Positions 1 to 9,371 of a DNA stretch of 64,000 bases are shown here, in pieces. Every line of letters starts with the position of its first letter. The stretch's first letter is position 1. The stretch is from Pseudooceanicola antarcticus (lineage in GTDB: Bacteria > Pseudomonadota > Alphaproteobacteria > Rhodobacterales > Rhodobacteraceae). Below the pieces are notes generated by a model. The model was given only the letters and a program-made list of their open reading frames with translations. It was not told the DNA's origin and made no database searches. The DNA is taken from assembly GCF_900215355.1 (NCBI RefSeq), contig NZ_OBEA01000002.1, positions 620,001-684,000 on the forward strand. The letters are read 5' to 3'. Both the position numbers and the translations under genes were made by a program.

Positions 1-1
1 T

Positions 2-1105
2 ATCGCCGTGCAGGGCGAGACCATCGGCTGGGGCGACTACTGGACCAAGATGGCCACCCAGACCGCCGGCGGCAACATGGCCGACGTGATCCAGATGGCC
101 CACACCTACATCCACGAATACGTCCAGCGTGGCGGCGTGGTGCCGCTGAACGACTACATCGGCAATGGCATCGACCTGTCGCATTACGACGCGGGCGCCA
201 ATGACATCGGCACCATGGGCGGCGACCTCTACGGCATCAACATTGGCGCCACCTGTCCCTCGATCCCCTACAACAAGCGCGTCTTTGAGGAAGCCGGTGT
301 CGAGTTCGACCCGCTGGCATGGACCACCGACGATTTCGCCGCCGCCTGCGAGAAGATCACCTCGTCCACCGGCGGCGCCGTCACCGGCTCGGAAGACATG
401 TCGCTCTACATGGAGACCTTCGAGATCTTCTGCCGCCAGGCGGGCGTGGATTTCTACTCCGAGGATGGCGAGCTGACGATGACCGTCGAGCAGGTCGCGG
501 CCTGGTGGCAGATGTGGAAGGACCTGCGCGACGCGGGCGTGGTCGAGGGCAAGGATGCCACGGTCCAGCTGGACAAGGGCATGGCCGACCTCGGGCTCAT
601 TCGGGGCACCACGGCGACGACCTTCCGCTGGGCCAACCAGACCGGCGCCCTGCAGGGGCTGATGCAGGACCCGCTGGGCCTGGCCATCGTGCCGCAGCGT
701 GCCGGCCTGCAGTCGGGCCACTTCGTGCTGCCCTCGATGTTCCTCTGCCTGACCCGCGACGCCGGCGATATCCCCGCCGCGCTGGCCTATATCGACAACT
801 GGGTCAACGACGAAGAGACGATCAAGGTCCTGGGTATCGACCGGGGCATCCCGCCCAGCCAGAAGGGCCGCGACATCCTGGCCCCGCAGCTGAACGAGAC
901 CGACGCCATGGTGGTGACCTTCTTCGGCGAGACCCAGTCGCAGATCCTTTCCACTCCGGTCATCGGGCCCAAGGGCTCGGGCGAGGTGCGTGACAGCTTC
1001 ATGCGCACCGGCACCGAGGTGGTGCTGGGCAACATGTCGCCCCAGGATGCAGCGGACCAGTTCATCCACGATGCCGAGGGCATCCTGATCCGCGCCAGCC
1101 GCTAA
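2..1105 (+). CDS. ABC transporter substrate-binding protein, carbohydrate type (5' end outside window)
   Basis: The frame is open at the window edge, so the start codon and signal peptide lie upstream; about 367 codons are visible. The product resembles family 1 extracellular solute-binding proteins (MalE/UgpB type), which capture a sugar, polyol or sugar phosphate in the periplasm and hand it to a membrane permease pair. Supporting features are the aromatic-rich start (GWGDYW), the LAWTTDDF segment that matches the usual W-D/E-F region of this family, and the position directly ahead of two MalF/MalG-type permeases and a MalK-type ATPase. The substrate cannot be told from sequence. Family assignment is confident; substrate is open. 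Confidence 0.88.
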   Translation: MAVQGETIGWGDYWTKMATQTAGGNMADVIQMAHTYIHEYVQRGGVVPLNDYIGNGIDLSHYDAGANDIGTMGGDLYGINIGATCPSIPYNKRVFEEAGVEFDPLAWTTDDFAAACEKITSSTGGAVTGSEDMSLYMETFEIFCRQAGVDFYSEDGELTMTVEQVAAWWQMWKDLRDAGVVEGKDATVQLDKGMADLGLIRGTTATTFRWANQTGALQGLMQDPLGLAIVPQRAGLQSGHFVLPSMFLCLTRDAGDIPAALAYIDNWVNDEETIKVLGIDRGIPPSQKGRDILAPQLNETDAMVVTFFGETQSQILSTPVIGPKGSGEVRDSFMRTGTEVVLGNMSPQDAADQFIHDAEGILIRASR

Positions 1106-1148
1106 GTTCCTCCCTCCGGCTCCGCCCCGCAGGCGGGGCCGGTTCTGG

Positions 1149-1175
1149 CCCCCGCCGCCTCGCAGTGGGCGGGGG
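1149..1175 (+). terminator. Hairpin between binding-protein and permease genes
   Basis: CCCCCGCC (1149-1156) pairs with GGCGGGGG (1168-1175) across an 11-nt loop, just after a second GC-rich dyad at about 1122-1139. There is no T-run behind it. Such hairpins between a binding-protein gene and its permease usually stabilise the upstream message or partly attenuate transcription, so that the binding protein is made in excess. That role is inferred from position. Confidence 0.5.
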
Positions 1176-1202
1176 TCCGAAATCACCGCTCGAAGGCCCG
1201 AA

Positions 1203-2096
1203 ATGCGCAAATTCTTCCGCAGAAACACCGCCGGATATGTCTTCCTGACACCCTGGCTGGTTGGCTTCTTCTTCCTGGCCCTGGGGCCGATCCTGGTGTC
1301 GCTCTACCTCAGCTTCACCCGCTACGACATGGTCTCGGCGCCGGTCTGGGACGGGCTGGGCAACTACCGGTACATGTTTGAATACGACCGCCGCTTCTGG
1401 AAGGCGCTGGAGGTGACATTCACCTTCGTGGCCTTCTCGGTGCCGCTGCGCCTGGCCGCCGCCCTTGGCGTGGCCATGCTGCTGGACAAGGGGCTGCGCA
1501 CCATCGGTGTCTACCGGGCGATCTTCTACCTGCCCTCGCTGCTTGGCGCCTCGATCGCCATCGCGCTGCTCTGGCGCGAGATGTTCGGGCTGAACGGCGT
1601 GATCAACCAGGTGCTGGCCATGGTGGGCATCACCGGCAAGGGCTGGATCACCGATCCCGACACCTCGATCTACACCATCGTGGTGCTGGCGATGTGGCAG
1701 TTCGGCTCTCCGATGCTCATCTTCCTCGCGGGCCTGCGCGGCATCCCGCGTGACCTCTACGAGGCCGCCGAGATCGACGGCACCTCGCGCTTCCGCCAGT
1801 TCCGCCGCATCACCCTGCCGATGCTGGCACCGGTGATCTTCTTCAACCTCGTGCTGCAGACCATCGAGGCCTTCAAGACCTTCACCTCGGCCTTCATCAT
1901 CTCGAACGGCACCGGCGCCCCCGCCGACAGCCTGCTGTTCTACACGGTCTATCTCTTCAACGAGGCCTTCAAGTTCTTCCGCATGGGTTATGCCTCGGCG
2001 CTGGCCTGGGTGCTGCTGCTGATCATCGCCGCCTTCACCGCGCTGGCCTTCGCGACCTCGAAATACTGGGTGCACTATGAAAACGAACGTGATTGA
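1203..2096 (+). CDS. ABC transporter permease, MalF/UgpA-like
   Basis: 297-residue inner-membrane permease of the carbohydrate uptake class 1 family. About six hydrophobic segments are visible. The cytoplasmic EAA loop that docks on the ATPase is present in the second half (EAAEIDGTSRFRQFRRITLP). The ATG at 1203 has a GAAGG ribosome site about nine bases upstream. It starts 97 bases after the binding-protein gene and its end overlaps the next permease by 20 bases, so the two permeases are probably translationally coupled and form a heterodimeric channel. The substrate is unknown. Confidence 0.92.
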   Translation: MRKFFRRNTAGYVFLTPWLVGFFFLALGPILVSLYLSFTRYDMVSAPVWDGLGNYRYMFEYDRRFWKALEVTFTFVAFSVPLRLAAALGVAMLLDKGLRTIGVYRAIFYLPSLLGASIAIALLWREMFGLNGVINQVLAMVGITGKGWITDPDTSIYTIVVLAMWQFGSPMLIFLAGLRGIPRDLYEAAEIDGTSRFRQFRRITLPMLAPVIFFNLVLQTIEAFKTFTSAFIISNGTGAPADSLLFYTVYLFNEAFKFFRMGYASALAWVLLLIIAAFTALAFATSKYWVHYENERD

Positions 2097-2988
2097 GCAG
2101 GCGGTGATCGCGGACCCCGACGCCCGCCTCGCCCATGAGATCAAGGAGCGCCAGCGCGCCCGCGACAAGCGCGCGCGGCTGCTGAAGCACCTCTTCCTGG
2201 TGATCCTGTCCTTCGTGATGATCTACCCGCTGCTCTGGCTGGTGGCCTCGTCCCTGAAGCCCGAGAACGAGATCTTCGGCGACCTCGGTCTCTGGCCCTC
2301 GAGCTTCGAGTGGTCGAACTACACCGAGGGCTGGAACGCGCTGCCGGTCAGCTTCACCGTCTTCTACAAGAACTCGGCCATCGTCACCGTGCTGTCGGTC
2401 ATCGGCAACCTGCTGAGCTGTTCTTTCGCCGCCTATGCCTTTGCCCGGCTGCGCTTCGATGGCCGGACCTTCTTCTTCGGGCTGATGATGATGACGATGA
2501 TGCTGCCCTATCACGTCGTGCTGATCCCGCAGTACGTGCTGTTCCTCGAACTGGGCTGGGTCGATACCTACCTGCCGCTGATCGTGCCGCGCTTCCTGGC
2601 CGCCGACGGCTTCTTCATCTTCCTGATGGTGCAGTTCTTCCGCCAGATCCCGCGAGAGCTGGACGAGGCGGCGATGATCGACGGGTGCTCTCCGTTCAAG
2701 ATCTACTGGGCGGTGATCCTGCCCCTGTCGCTGCCCGCCATGGGCACCGCCGCCATCTTCTCGCTGATCTGGGTCTGGGAGGATTTCCTGGCCCCGCTCA
2801 TCTACCTCAACGACGTCCAAAGCTACACCGTGCCGCTGGCGCTGCGCATGTTCATCGACCAGGAGGGCCAGTCGGCCTTCGGCCAGATGTTCGCAATGTC
2901 GGTGCTGTCGCTGGTGCCCGTGCTGATCTTCTTCGTGGCCTTCCAGAAGCTGATCATCCGCGGCATCGCGACCTCGGGCATGAAATAA
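2077..2988 (+). CDS. ABC transporter permease, MalG/UgpE-like
   Basis: 303-residue partner permease. It has a longer charged N-terminal tail (rich in Arg and Lys, residues 10-40), then six hydrophobic segments and an EAA loop ([21 protein letters not shown] region). The ATG at 2077 lies inside the end of the first permease gene. A GTG at 2089 is a possible alternative start but would shorten the overlap without a better ribosome site. It works with the permease at 1203-2096 and the ATPase at 3000-4076. Confidence 0.92.
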   Translation: MKTNVIEQAVIADPDARLAHEIKERQRARDKRARLLKHLFLVILSFVMIYPLLWLVASSLKPENEIFGDLGLWPSSFEWSNYTEGWNALPVSFTVFYKNSAIVTVLSVIGNLLSCSFAAYAFARLRFDGRTFFFGLMMMTMMLPYHVVLIPQYVLFLELGWVDTYLPLIVPRFLAADGFFIFLMVQFFRQIPRELDEAAMIDGCSPFKIYWAVILPLSLPAMGTAAIFSLIWVWEDFLAPLIYLNDVQSYTVPLALRMFIDQEGQSAFGQMFAMSVLSLVPVLIFFVAFQKLIIRGIATSGMK

Positions 2989-2999
2989 GGAGTTCCCCC

Positions 3000-4076
<1,077 letters not shown>

Positions 4077-4099
4077 AAAGGGGGCAAGAGGCCCGGCGA

Positions 4100-4128
4100 T
4101 TGCCTGAAAGGGGCTGACCTCCTATAGG
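4100..4128 (+). promoter_or_regulatory. Candidate sigma-70 promoter for matB
   Basis: TTGCCT (4100-4105), 17 bases, TATAGG (4123-4128); each hexamer matches the consensus at four of six positions with ideal spacing. A GTGCCGG/CCGGCAC hairpin (4135-4152) sits in the predicted leader just ahead of a strong AAGGAGGAGG ribosome site. It would give matB its own promoter, separate from the ABC operon. Confidence 0.45.
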
Positions 4129-4170
4129 TTTTCGGTGCCGGCACCCCGGCACTGAAGGAGGAGGAAAGAC

Positions 4171-5694
4171 ATGGCCAACCCGCTTTACGACACGCTGTTC
4201 GGCTGCCATCGCGGCAGCGGCAGGACGTTCCTGATCCGCCCGGATCGCACGGCGCTCAGCTATGACGACTTCCTTGATCTCGCCGCGCGCTTTGCCAATG
4301 CGCTGAGCGCGCGGGGCCTGCAGCCCGGTGACCGCCTTGCCCTGCAGGTCGAGAAATCCCCCGAGGCGCTGGCGCTCTATGCGGCCTGCGTGCAGTCGGG
4401 CGTGATCATCCTGCCGCTCAACACCGCCTATACCGGTGCCGAGCTGGCCTATTTCGTCGAAAACTCCGGCGCGCGCCTGCTGGTCGGCGACCCGGCCTCC
4501 GAGGCGGAGCTGGCCCCCATGGCGCAGAGCTTCGGCGCGCAGTTCCTGACGCTGGATGCCGCCGGGCAGGGCAGCTTTGCCGAGGTGGCGGCAGACCAGC
4601 CAGGCGATTTCGAGACCGTCTCGCGGGACAGGGACGACCTGGCGGCCTTCCTCTATACCTCGGGCACCACCGGGCGTTCCAAGGGCGCGATGATGACGCA
4701 GGAGAACCTGCTGTCCAACGCGCTGACCCTCGTTGACCTGTGGCGCTTCACGGCAGACGACGTGCTGCTGCACGCCCTGCCGATCTTCCATACCCACGGC
4801 CTTTTCGTCGCCACCAACGTGGTTCTCGCGGCGGGGGCGTCGATGATCTTCCTGCCGAAGTTCGACCTGGAGGAGGTGCTGCGCCTGCTGCCCGATGCCA
4901 CCAGCCTGATGGGGGTGCCGACCTTCTACACCCGCTTGCTGGGGGACGACCGTTTCACACGCGACCTGGCCGGGCACATGCGGCTCTTCATCTCGGGCTC
5001 GGCGCCGCTGCTGGCCGAGACGCACCGCGACTTCGAGGCCCGCACGGGCCACCGCATCCTGGAACGCTACGGGATGACGGAAACCAACATGAACACCTCG
5101 AACCCCTATGACGGCGAGCGCCGCGCCGGCACCGTGGGCTTCCCGCTGCCCGGCGTCGAGCTGAAGGTCACCGACCCCGCCACCGGCGCCGAGCTGCCGC
5201 GCGGCGAGGTCGGCCAGATCGAGGTGCGCGGGGCCAATGTCTTCAAGGGCTACTGGCAGATGCCGGAAAAGACCGCCGCCGAGCTGCGCGAGGACGGCTT
5301 CTTCATCACCGGCGACCTGGGCGTGCAGGATGCAGAGGGCTACGTCACCATCGTCGGGCGCGGCAAGGATCTGATCATCTCGGGCGGCTACAACATCTAC
5401 CCCAAGGAGGTCGAGCTGGTGCTGGACGACCAGCCGGGCGTGCTGGAAAGCGCGGTGATCGGCGTGGCCCACCCCGATCTTGGCGAAAGCGTCGTGGCGG
5501 TGCTGGTGCCCCAGGGCGAGGGGCCGGATCTGGCTGCCATCGAGGCCGAAGTGGCACGCTCCCTGGCGCGCTTCAAGCATCCGCGCCGCTACGTGAGCCT
5601 GCCCGAGCTGCCGCGCAACACCATGGGCAAGGTGCAGAAGAACCAGCTCCGCGAGCGCTTCGCCGATCTCTTCACTGCCGCTGCCGAGGGCTGA
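4171..5694 (+). CDS. matB: Malonyl-CoA synthetase (acyl-CoA ligase)
   Basis: 507-residue adenylate-forming enzyme that converts malonate, CoA and ATP to malonyl-CoA via malonyl-AMP. Seen: the A3 phosphate loop YTSGTTGRSKG (residues 162-172), a YGMTET adenylate-binding motif, the TGD motif (ITGDLG), and the C-terminal swinging domain with the catalytic lysine in NTMGKVQK (Lys487). The start MANPLYDTLF and the length fit the MatB subgroup of this superfamily well. A very strong ribosome site (AAGGAGGAGG) precedes the ATG. No malonyl-CoA decarboxylase (matA) or malonate carrier is adjacent. A methylmalonate or other short dicarboxylate specificity cannot be excluded. Confidence 0.85.
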   Translation: MANPLYDTLFGCHRGSGRTFLIRPDRTALSYDDFLDLAARFANALSARGLQPGDRLALQVEKSPEALALYAACVQSGVIILPLNTAYTGAELAYFVENSGARLLVGDPASEAELAPMAQSFGAQFLTLDAAGQGSFAEVAADQPGDFETVSRDRDDLAAFLYTSGTTGRSKGAMMTQENLLSNALTLVDLWRFTADDVLLHALPIFHTHGLFVATNVVLAAGASMIFLPKFDLEEVLRLLPDATSLMGVPTFYTRLLGDDRFTRDLAGHMRLFISGSAPLLAETHRDFEARTGHRILERYGMTETNMNTSNPYDGERRAGTVGFPLPGVELKVTDPATGAELPRGEVGQIEVRGANVFKGYWQMPEKTAAELREDGFFITGDLGVQDAEGYVTIVGRGKDLIISGGYNIYPKEVELVLDDQPGVLESAVIGVAHPDLGESVVAVLVPQGEGPDLAAIEAEVARSLARFKHPRRYVSLPELPRNTMGKVQKNQLRERFADLFTAAAEG

Positions 5695-5812
5695 AAAAAA
5701 TAGGGCACCGGAGACGGGGGAGGTCTCCGGTGCCAATGGCTCGTCACGAGGTAAATGCACGAGCCGATGTCCGATGCGAGGGATGTTGGGGACATTTGGT
5801 TACATCGGTCGG
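5694..5812 (-). ncRNA. Candidate EcfG-dependent small RNA between matB and the GATase gene
   Basis: A roughly 119-nt transcription unit is predicted on the minus strand: an exact EcfG-type promoter (5819-5844), three stem-loops and a strong intrinsic terminator. Stem 1 pairs positions 5782-5786 with 5802-5806 (GATGT/ACATC), stem 2 pairs 5738-5744 with 5759-5765 (GGCTCGT/ACGAGCC), and stem 3 is the terminator. The loop of stem 1 contains TGTCCCC and the terminator loop reads CTCCCCC, so both expose C-rich stretches of the kind that pair with ribosome-binding sites. The frames inside it have no ribosome site (one ATG is followed at once by TAA; the other runs through the terminator), so a non-coding RNA is the better reading. 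No homologue is recognised. Confidence 0.5.
5704..5734 (-). terminator. Strong rho-independent terminator (minus strand)
   Basis: A perfect 12-bp stem, GGCACCGGAGAC (5704-5715) with GTCTCCGGTGCC (5723-5734), has a 7-nt loop. On the minus strand it is followed by CTATTTTTTT (seven T's complementary to 5694-5700), so it terminates leftward transcription. On the plus strand there is no T-run behind it. The T-run overlaps the matB stop codon region. Confidence 0.85.
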
Positions 5813-5818
5813 ATATGT

Positions 5819-5844
5819 AACGAGGCGCGGCGCGGGTTGGTTCC
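5819..5844 (-). promoter_or_regulatory. EcfG-type promoter for the candidate small RNA
   Basis: On the minus strand GGAAC (5844-5840) is followed by 17 bases and CGTT (5822-5819), an exact match to the alphaproteobacterial general stress response promoter. The transcription start would fall near 5812 and transcription would run left into the terminator at 5704-5734. Confidence 0.6.
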
Positions 5845-5873
5845 AGAAAAAACGTACCCGAGCGCATCTTTTT

Positions 5874-6572
5874 TCAGGGGCGGTTTTCGCGGCCTTTCCG
5901 GGCGGCGCTGACCAGGGCGCGGAAGAGCCTGCGCTGGCGGCGGGCATAGAGCAGATGCTCGGGGTGCCATTGCACGCCGATGGCCCAGGGGCCCTCGGTG
6001 CTCTCCAGCGCCTGGGGCATGCCGCCCTCGTCCCTGGCCGAGATGCGCAGCCCCTTGCCGACATGGGCAACCGCTTGGGAATGCAGGGCATTCACCTTCA
6101 TCGGCAGGGTGCCCGCGATCTCTGCCAGGCGAGTGCCCGGCTGCACCGAGACACGGCGGCGGGGCAGGATGGTGCGGTAGCGACGCGAGGTGAAGACCTC
6201 GAAGGCGTCCTGGTGCAGGCTGCCGCCCTGGACCACGTTCAGCATCTGCGCGCCGCGGCAGATCCCCAGCACCGGCAGGTCGCGGTCGCGCGCGGTTTCG
6301 ATCACCGCGGCTTCCATGCGGTCTCGGGCCGGGTCCAGCACCACCTCGGCGCGCAATTCGCCGCCGTAGAGCGTGGGGGCGATATCGTCGCCTCCGCCGA
6401 TCACCACCCCGTCGACCGCGCCGAGGTCCACCTCGTCCTCTTCGATCCAGCGTAGCGCTTTCGCACCGGCCAGCGCAAGGTTGAGCCGGATCAGCGGAAA
6501 GATGCGCCAGGCGGAGCGTCGGGACACGGTGACCCCGATGCGTGGCCTGCGGGTTTCGCCTGCGGGGCTCAT
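5874..6572 (-). CDS. Gamma-glutamyl-gamma-aminobutyrate hydrolase family protein (class I GATase-like, C26)
   Basis: 232-residue glutamine amidotransferase-fold hydrolase that would cut a gamma-glutamyl amide bond. The nucleophile elbow LGICRGAQ has Cys105, and the WHPEH motif supplies His203 and Glu205, so the triad is intact. The N-terminal VIGGGDDIAP loop is typical of the PuuD family. The reading frame is open far upstream, but the ATG at 6572 overlaps the last codons of the amidoligase gene (TGATG-like overlap) and gives the usual length. It overlaps that gene by 4 bases, so the pair is co-translated and its substrate is probably the product of that ligase rather than putrescine-derived glutamyl-GABA. 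Confidence 0.82.
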   Translation of the reverse strand: MSPAGETRRPRIGVTVSRRSAWRIFPLIRLNLALAGAKALRWIEEDEVDLGAVDGVVIGGGDDIAPTLYGGELRAEVVLDPARDRMEAAVIETARDRDLPVLGICRGAQMLNVVQGGSLHQDAFEVFTSRRYRTILPRRRVSVQPGTRLAEIAGTLPMKVNALHSQAVAHVGKGLRISARDEGGMPQALESTEGPWAIGVQWHPEHLLYARRQRRLFRALVSAARKGRENRP

Positions 6573-7582
6573 GTGGCCAGCGCGCGGGCGGCGGCGGTCA
6601 GGCCGCCATGGCCTGCCTCTTCCAGCAGTGCGCCGCTTTCTTCCTGCCAGCCGTTGATATGTCCGCGCAGGCGCTCCAACGGGTCGGCGCGCATCTCGCG
6701 CCAGGCGGTGCAGAGGCGGTCGAGGGTGGCGTGATCCTCGGCCAGGGCCTCGATCTGGCACCAGATGGCCCATTCGCCGCTGAGGCTCCAGGCCGGGTTG
6801 TCGATGCGGCAGTCCGGCATGCGGTAGTGGTAGGCGGGCCGGGCCGAGACCGTGCCCCCGGCGCCACGGGCCAGCGCGCGCCGGGTGGTTTCGGGCAGCA
6901 GGTGGGCAAAGATCGGCAGCATGTCCAGCGCGTGGTTGCGCGAGGGGGAGATGTCGAAGTAGCTCTGCGCCAGGGCCTCGACCGTGTCGGGCTGGCCGCG
7001 GGTCAGCGCATCCGAGAGCTTTGCCGGGTAGGGGTCGACGAAGGGCAGGGCGCGGCGCGAGAGGTCGATGCCATAGGCGTCGCGCAACAGAGGTTCGGTC
7101 AGGGCGAAGGCGGTCAGCACCGACCACAGGTGGCGCGGGCTGTCATCGCGGATCTGGACGTTCAGATGCACGCCGAAGCCTAGGAAGAGCCCGTCGTTGG
7201 TGCCGGTGGCGCCGGCCTTGCGGAAGCGCGTCAGGACCTCGTCCAGGCGGTCCAGCCTGCCGGGCGAGAAGGGCTCTGTCACCAGTTCCACGGGCACCAC
7301 CGCGCGGGCCAGGTCCAGCGCCGCACGACCCAGGGCGGTGTCGTCCTGATCGCGGTAGGTGGTATCCATGTAGAGCTTGCAGCTGCCGAAGGGCGTGCCA
7401 TCCACCCGGTAGTCGCCGCCCTTTCGCTGCGCCGCGCTGCCTGCGGCTTCGGCAAGGATCTGTGCCGCGCGGGCTTCGGTCAGCCCGCCGAATTCGACCT
7501 CGACCCCCAGCAGGCGGGTCTTGCCGTCGGGCGTCTTGGGGTGGGGCAGGCTGGTCGGGCTTTCGGGCGTGGCATAGGCCAT
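6569..7582 (-). CDS. Glutamine-synthetase-like amidoligase (Amidoligase_2 type)
   Basis: 337-residue protein of the predicted COOH-NH2 ligase family with a glutamine-synthetase-like fold; such enzymes are predicted to form amide bonds using ATP. Seen: GVEVEFGG with the paired acidic residues Glu28 and Glu30, a KLYMDTTYR strand, the FGVHLNVQ motif at about residues 150-160 and a downstream YHYRMPDCR segment, together matching the metal and nucleotide sites of the fold. The ATG at 7582 has AAGGAG seven to eight bases upstream; a longer open frame upstream is ignored for that reason. It directly precedes and overlaps the class I GATase-like gene. The substrate is unknown. Confidence 0.78.
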   Translation of the reverse strand: MAYATPESPTSLPHPKTPDGKTRLLGVEVEFGGLTEARAAQILAEAAGSAAQRKGGDYRVDGTPFGSCKLYMDTTYRDQDDTALGRAALDLARAVVPVELVTEPFSPGRLDRLDEVLTRFRKAGATGTNDGLFLGFGVHLNVQIRDDSPRHLWSVLTAFALTEPLLRDAYGIDLSRRALPFVDPYPAKLSDALTRGQPDTVEALAQSYFDISPSRNHALDMLPIFAHLLPETTRRALARGAGGTVSARPAYHYRMPDCRIDNPAWSLSGEWAIWCQIEALAEDHATLDRLCTAWREMRADPLERLRGHINGWQEESGALLEEAGHGGLTAAARALAT

Positions 7583-7640
7583 GCGGCAGGCTCCTTTCGC
7601 TTGCGCCGACGCCGCGCGAAGCGCGCGGCGTCGGAGAGTG

Positions 7641-9359
7641 TCAGTAATCCAGCGGTTCGGGCTGGAACATCGCCACCTCGAAGTCGACGAGGGCGCGGTA
7701 CTCGGTCTCGGTCTCCTCGATCTCGATGCTCGAGCCGAGCTGGGTGGCGAAGGCGCGGATAAGCTGGCTGCCCAGCCCGGTGCTTTCGGCATCGCCCTCC
7801 AGGTGGTGGGAATCGCCCTTCGAGTTCACCACCTGCAGGCGGGCACGGGTGTCCTCTTGCTTCAGGCTCAGCGTCATCCAGGGCGGGCCCTTGTCACTGC
7901 CGGTGTATTTCACCCCGTTGGCCATCAGCTCCGAGGCCAGAAGCGAGAGCGGCACCGCCTGGTCGGGATAGAGGATCACGTCGTCGACGTCGAATTTCAC
8001 CCGGATGCGGTGCCCGCCCGAGGCCGAGGCCTGAAGCGTCTGGTTGGCGACTTCCCGCACCAGTTCGCCCACATTGACCTGACCCTGGCTTTCAACCTGG
8101 TGCAGGTTGCGGTGAATCGAGGCCATGGCCAGCACCCGGTCCTGCAGCCGAGTCAGGATGGCCTTGGTCTCGGGCGATTTGGCGCGCCGGATGTTCATGT
8201 TCATGATCGACGAGATGAGCTGAAGGTTGTTCTTCACCCGGTGGTGCACCTCCTTCAGCAGCACGTTGCGTTGGCGCACCGCGTTTTCCAGCTCTGCCTG
8301 GTCATGCAGGATGGTCTCGGCCATGAGGATGAAGTCGGTCTCCATGTTCTTCAGCTCATCGGCCGAGAAGCGCATGCTGCGCGCATCCTCGAAGGTGCGC
8401 ACGCGCTCGAAACGACGCATGCGGCGCGACAGGTTGCGGATGTGGCGGCCGGCCATGCGGTCGATGGCGATGAAGCCCACCACCGCAGAGGCGATCCACA
8501 TCAGCAGCGGGAACAGGATGACCGGCGCCTCGACCCGTTCGGTCATGTCCGCCACAGAGGGCCAGATGCCGAGGGCGAAGACCTCTTTCTCGAGGATGGG
8601 CACCACCACGTAGAGCTGATCTTTTCCGGCGCGGCTCTGACCCGAGAAGACCATGGGGGCAAGCCGGTTCATATCGTCCAGAGAGGAGCGGATCGGCAGG
8701 AACTCTTCATGGACGTCTTCATCCAGGGTGCTGGTCAGCACGTCGCCGGCGGCGTTGAAGGTCATCAGGTGTTCAGGAGAGGCCCCGAACGAGGGGCCCT
8801 CGGTCAGCTCGAGGCTTGCGTAGGGCACCGAGATGGCGATGTAGCCGACATAGTCGCCGTCGATTTCCACGGGCTGAGTGACCAGCAGCACGGCCGCGTC
8901 GCTGACCGCCCCGTTGGACACGGCCAGGACACGCGGGCTGCGCTCGCGGATGGCTTCCAGGTGGGCGGGCCGCTCGGAGACATCGCTACCGACGCCCGTC
9001 GAGGCACAGGAGATCTGGCCATCGACGGGGATGAAGGCCACCAGGCTGATCTGTGGCATCGCCTTGTTGACCCTGACCATCGTGTCGCGGCATTCGGGCC
9101 CTTCAGCGCCGAAGCTCGACACCGTGCGCGCCAGTGCGGAGGAGGCCCCGAAGGCCTGCTGCAGCAGCGCGCGTTCCTGTTCGACCCCTTGCTGGGTCAG
9201 CGCGAGAAGGGACAGGCGTGTCACCTCCTCGGCCTGGCTGGAGACCTGGTTCGTCTGGTAGATCGCGATGGAGCCGATCGGGACGAGCGCGAGAGAGAGA
9301 ATACCCGCGATCCGGAACGAAAGGGACCGGATCCAAGGCGTGTTGGCACTGTTCGGCAT
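7641..9359 (-). CDS. Membrane sensor histidine kinase of the HWE/HisKA_2 type (general stress response)
   Basis: 572-residue kinase. Transmembrane segments lie at about residues 13-33 and 280-302 and enclose a roughly 245-residue periplasmic sensor region, probably of Cache/PAS-like fold with two cysteines (ECRD and SCAS). A HAMP-like linker follows, then the phosphoacceptor helix HHRVKNNLQ (His372/His373), a HisKA_2 hallmark, and a HATPase with a degenerate-looking tail. The gene follows ecfG by 12 bases, so it is probably co-transcribed with nepR-ecfG and phosphorylates PhyR. The stimulus cannot be told from sequence. Confidence 0.85.
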   Translation of the reverse strand: MPNSANTPWIRSLSFRIAGILSLALVPIGSIAIYQTNQVSSQAEEVTRLSLLALTQQGVEQERALLQQAFGASSALARTVSSFGAEGPECRDTMVRVNKAMPQISLVAFIPVDGQISCASTGVGSDVSERPAHLEAIRERSPRVLAVSNGAVSDAAVLLVTQPVEIDGDYVGYIAISVPYASLELTEGPSFGASPEHLMTFNAAGDVLTSTLDEDVHEEFLPIRSSLDDMNRLAPMVFSGQSRAGKDQLYVVVPILEKEVFALGIWPSVADMTERVEAPVILFPLLMWIASAVVGFIAIDRMAGRHIRNLSRRMRRFERVRTFEDARSMRFSADELKNMETDFILMAETILHDQAELENAVRQRNVLLKEVHHRVKNNLQLISSIMNMNIRRAKSPETKAILTRLQDRVLAMASIHRNLHQVESQGQVNVGELVREVANQTLQASASGGHRIRVKFDVDDVILYPDQAVPLSLLASELMANGVKYTGSDKGPPWMTLSLKQEDTRARLQVVNSKGDSHHLEGDAESTGLGSQLIRAFATQLGSSIEIEETETEYRALVDFEVAMFQPEPLDY

Positions 9360-9371
9360 ATGGGGCCCTGA

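Noticed and set aside
5799-5821. GTTACAT-N9-ATGTAAC dyad as a regulator operator
   Set aside because: It overlaps the minus 10 and start of the predicted small RNA promoter and is better explained as part of that unit; only 7-bp arms.
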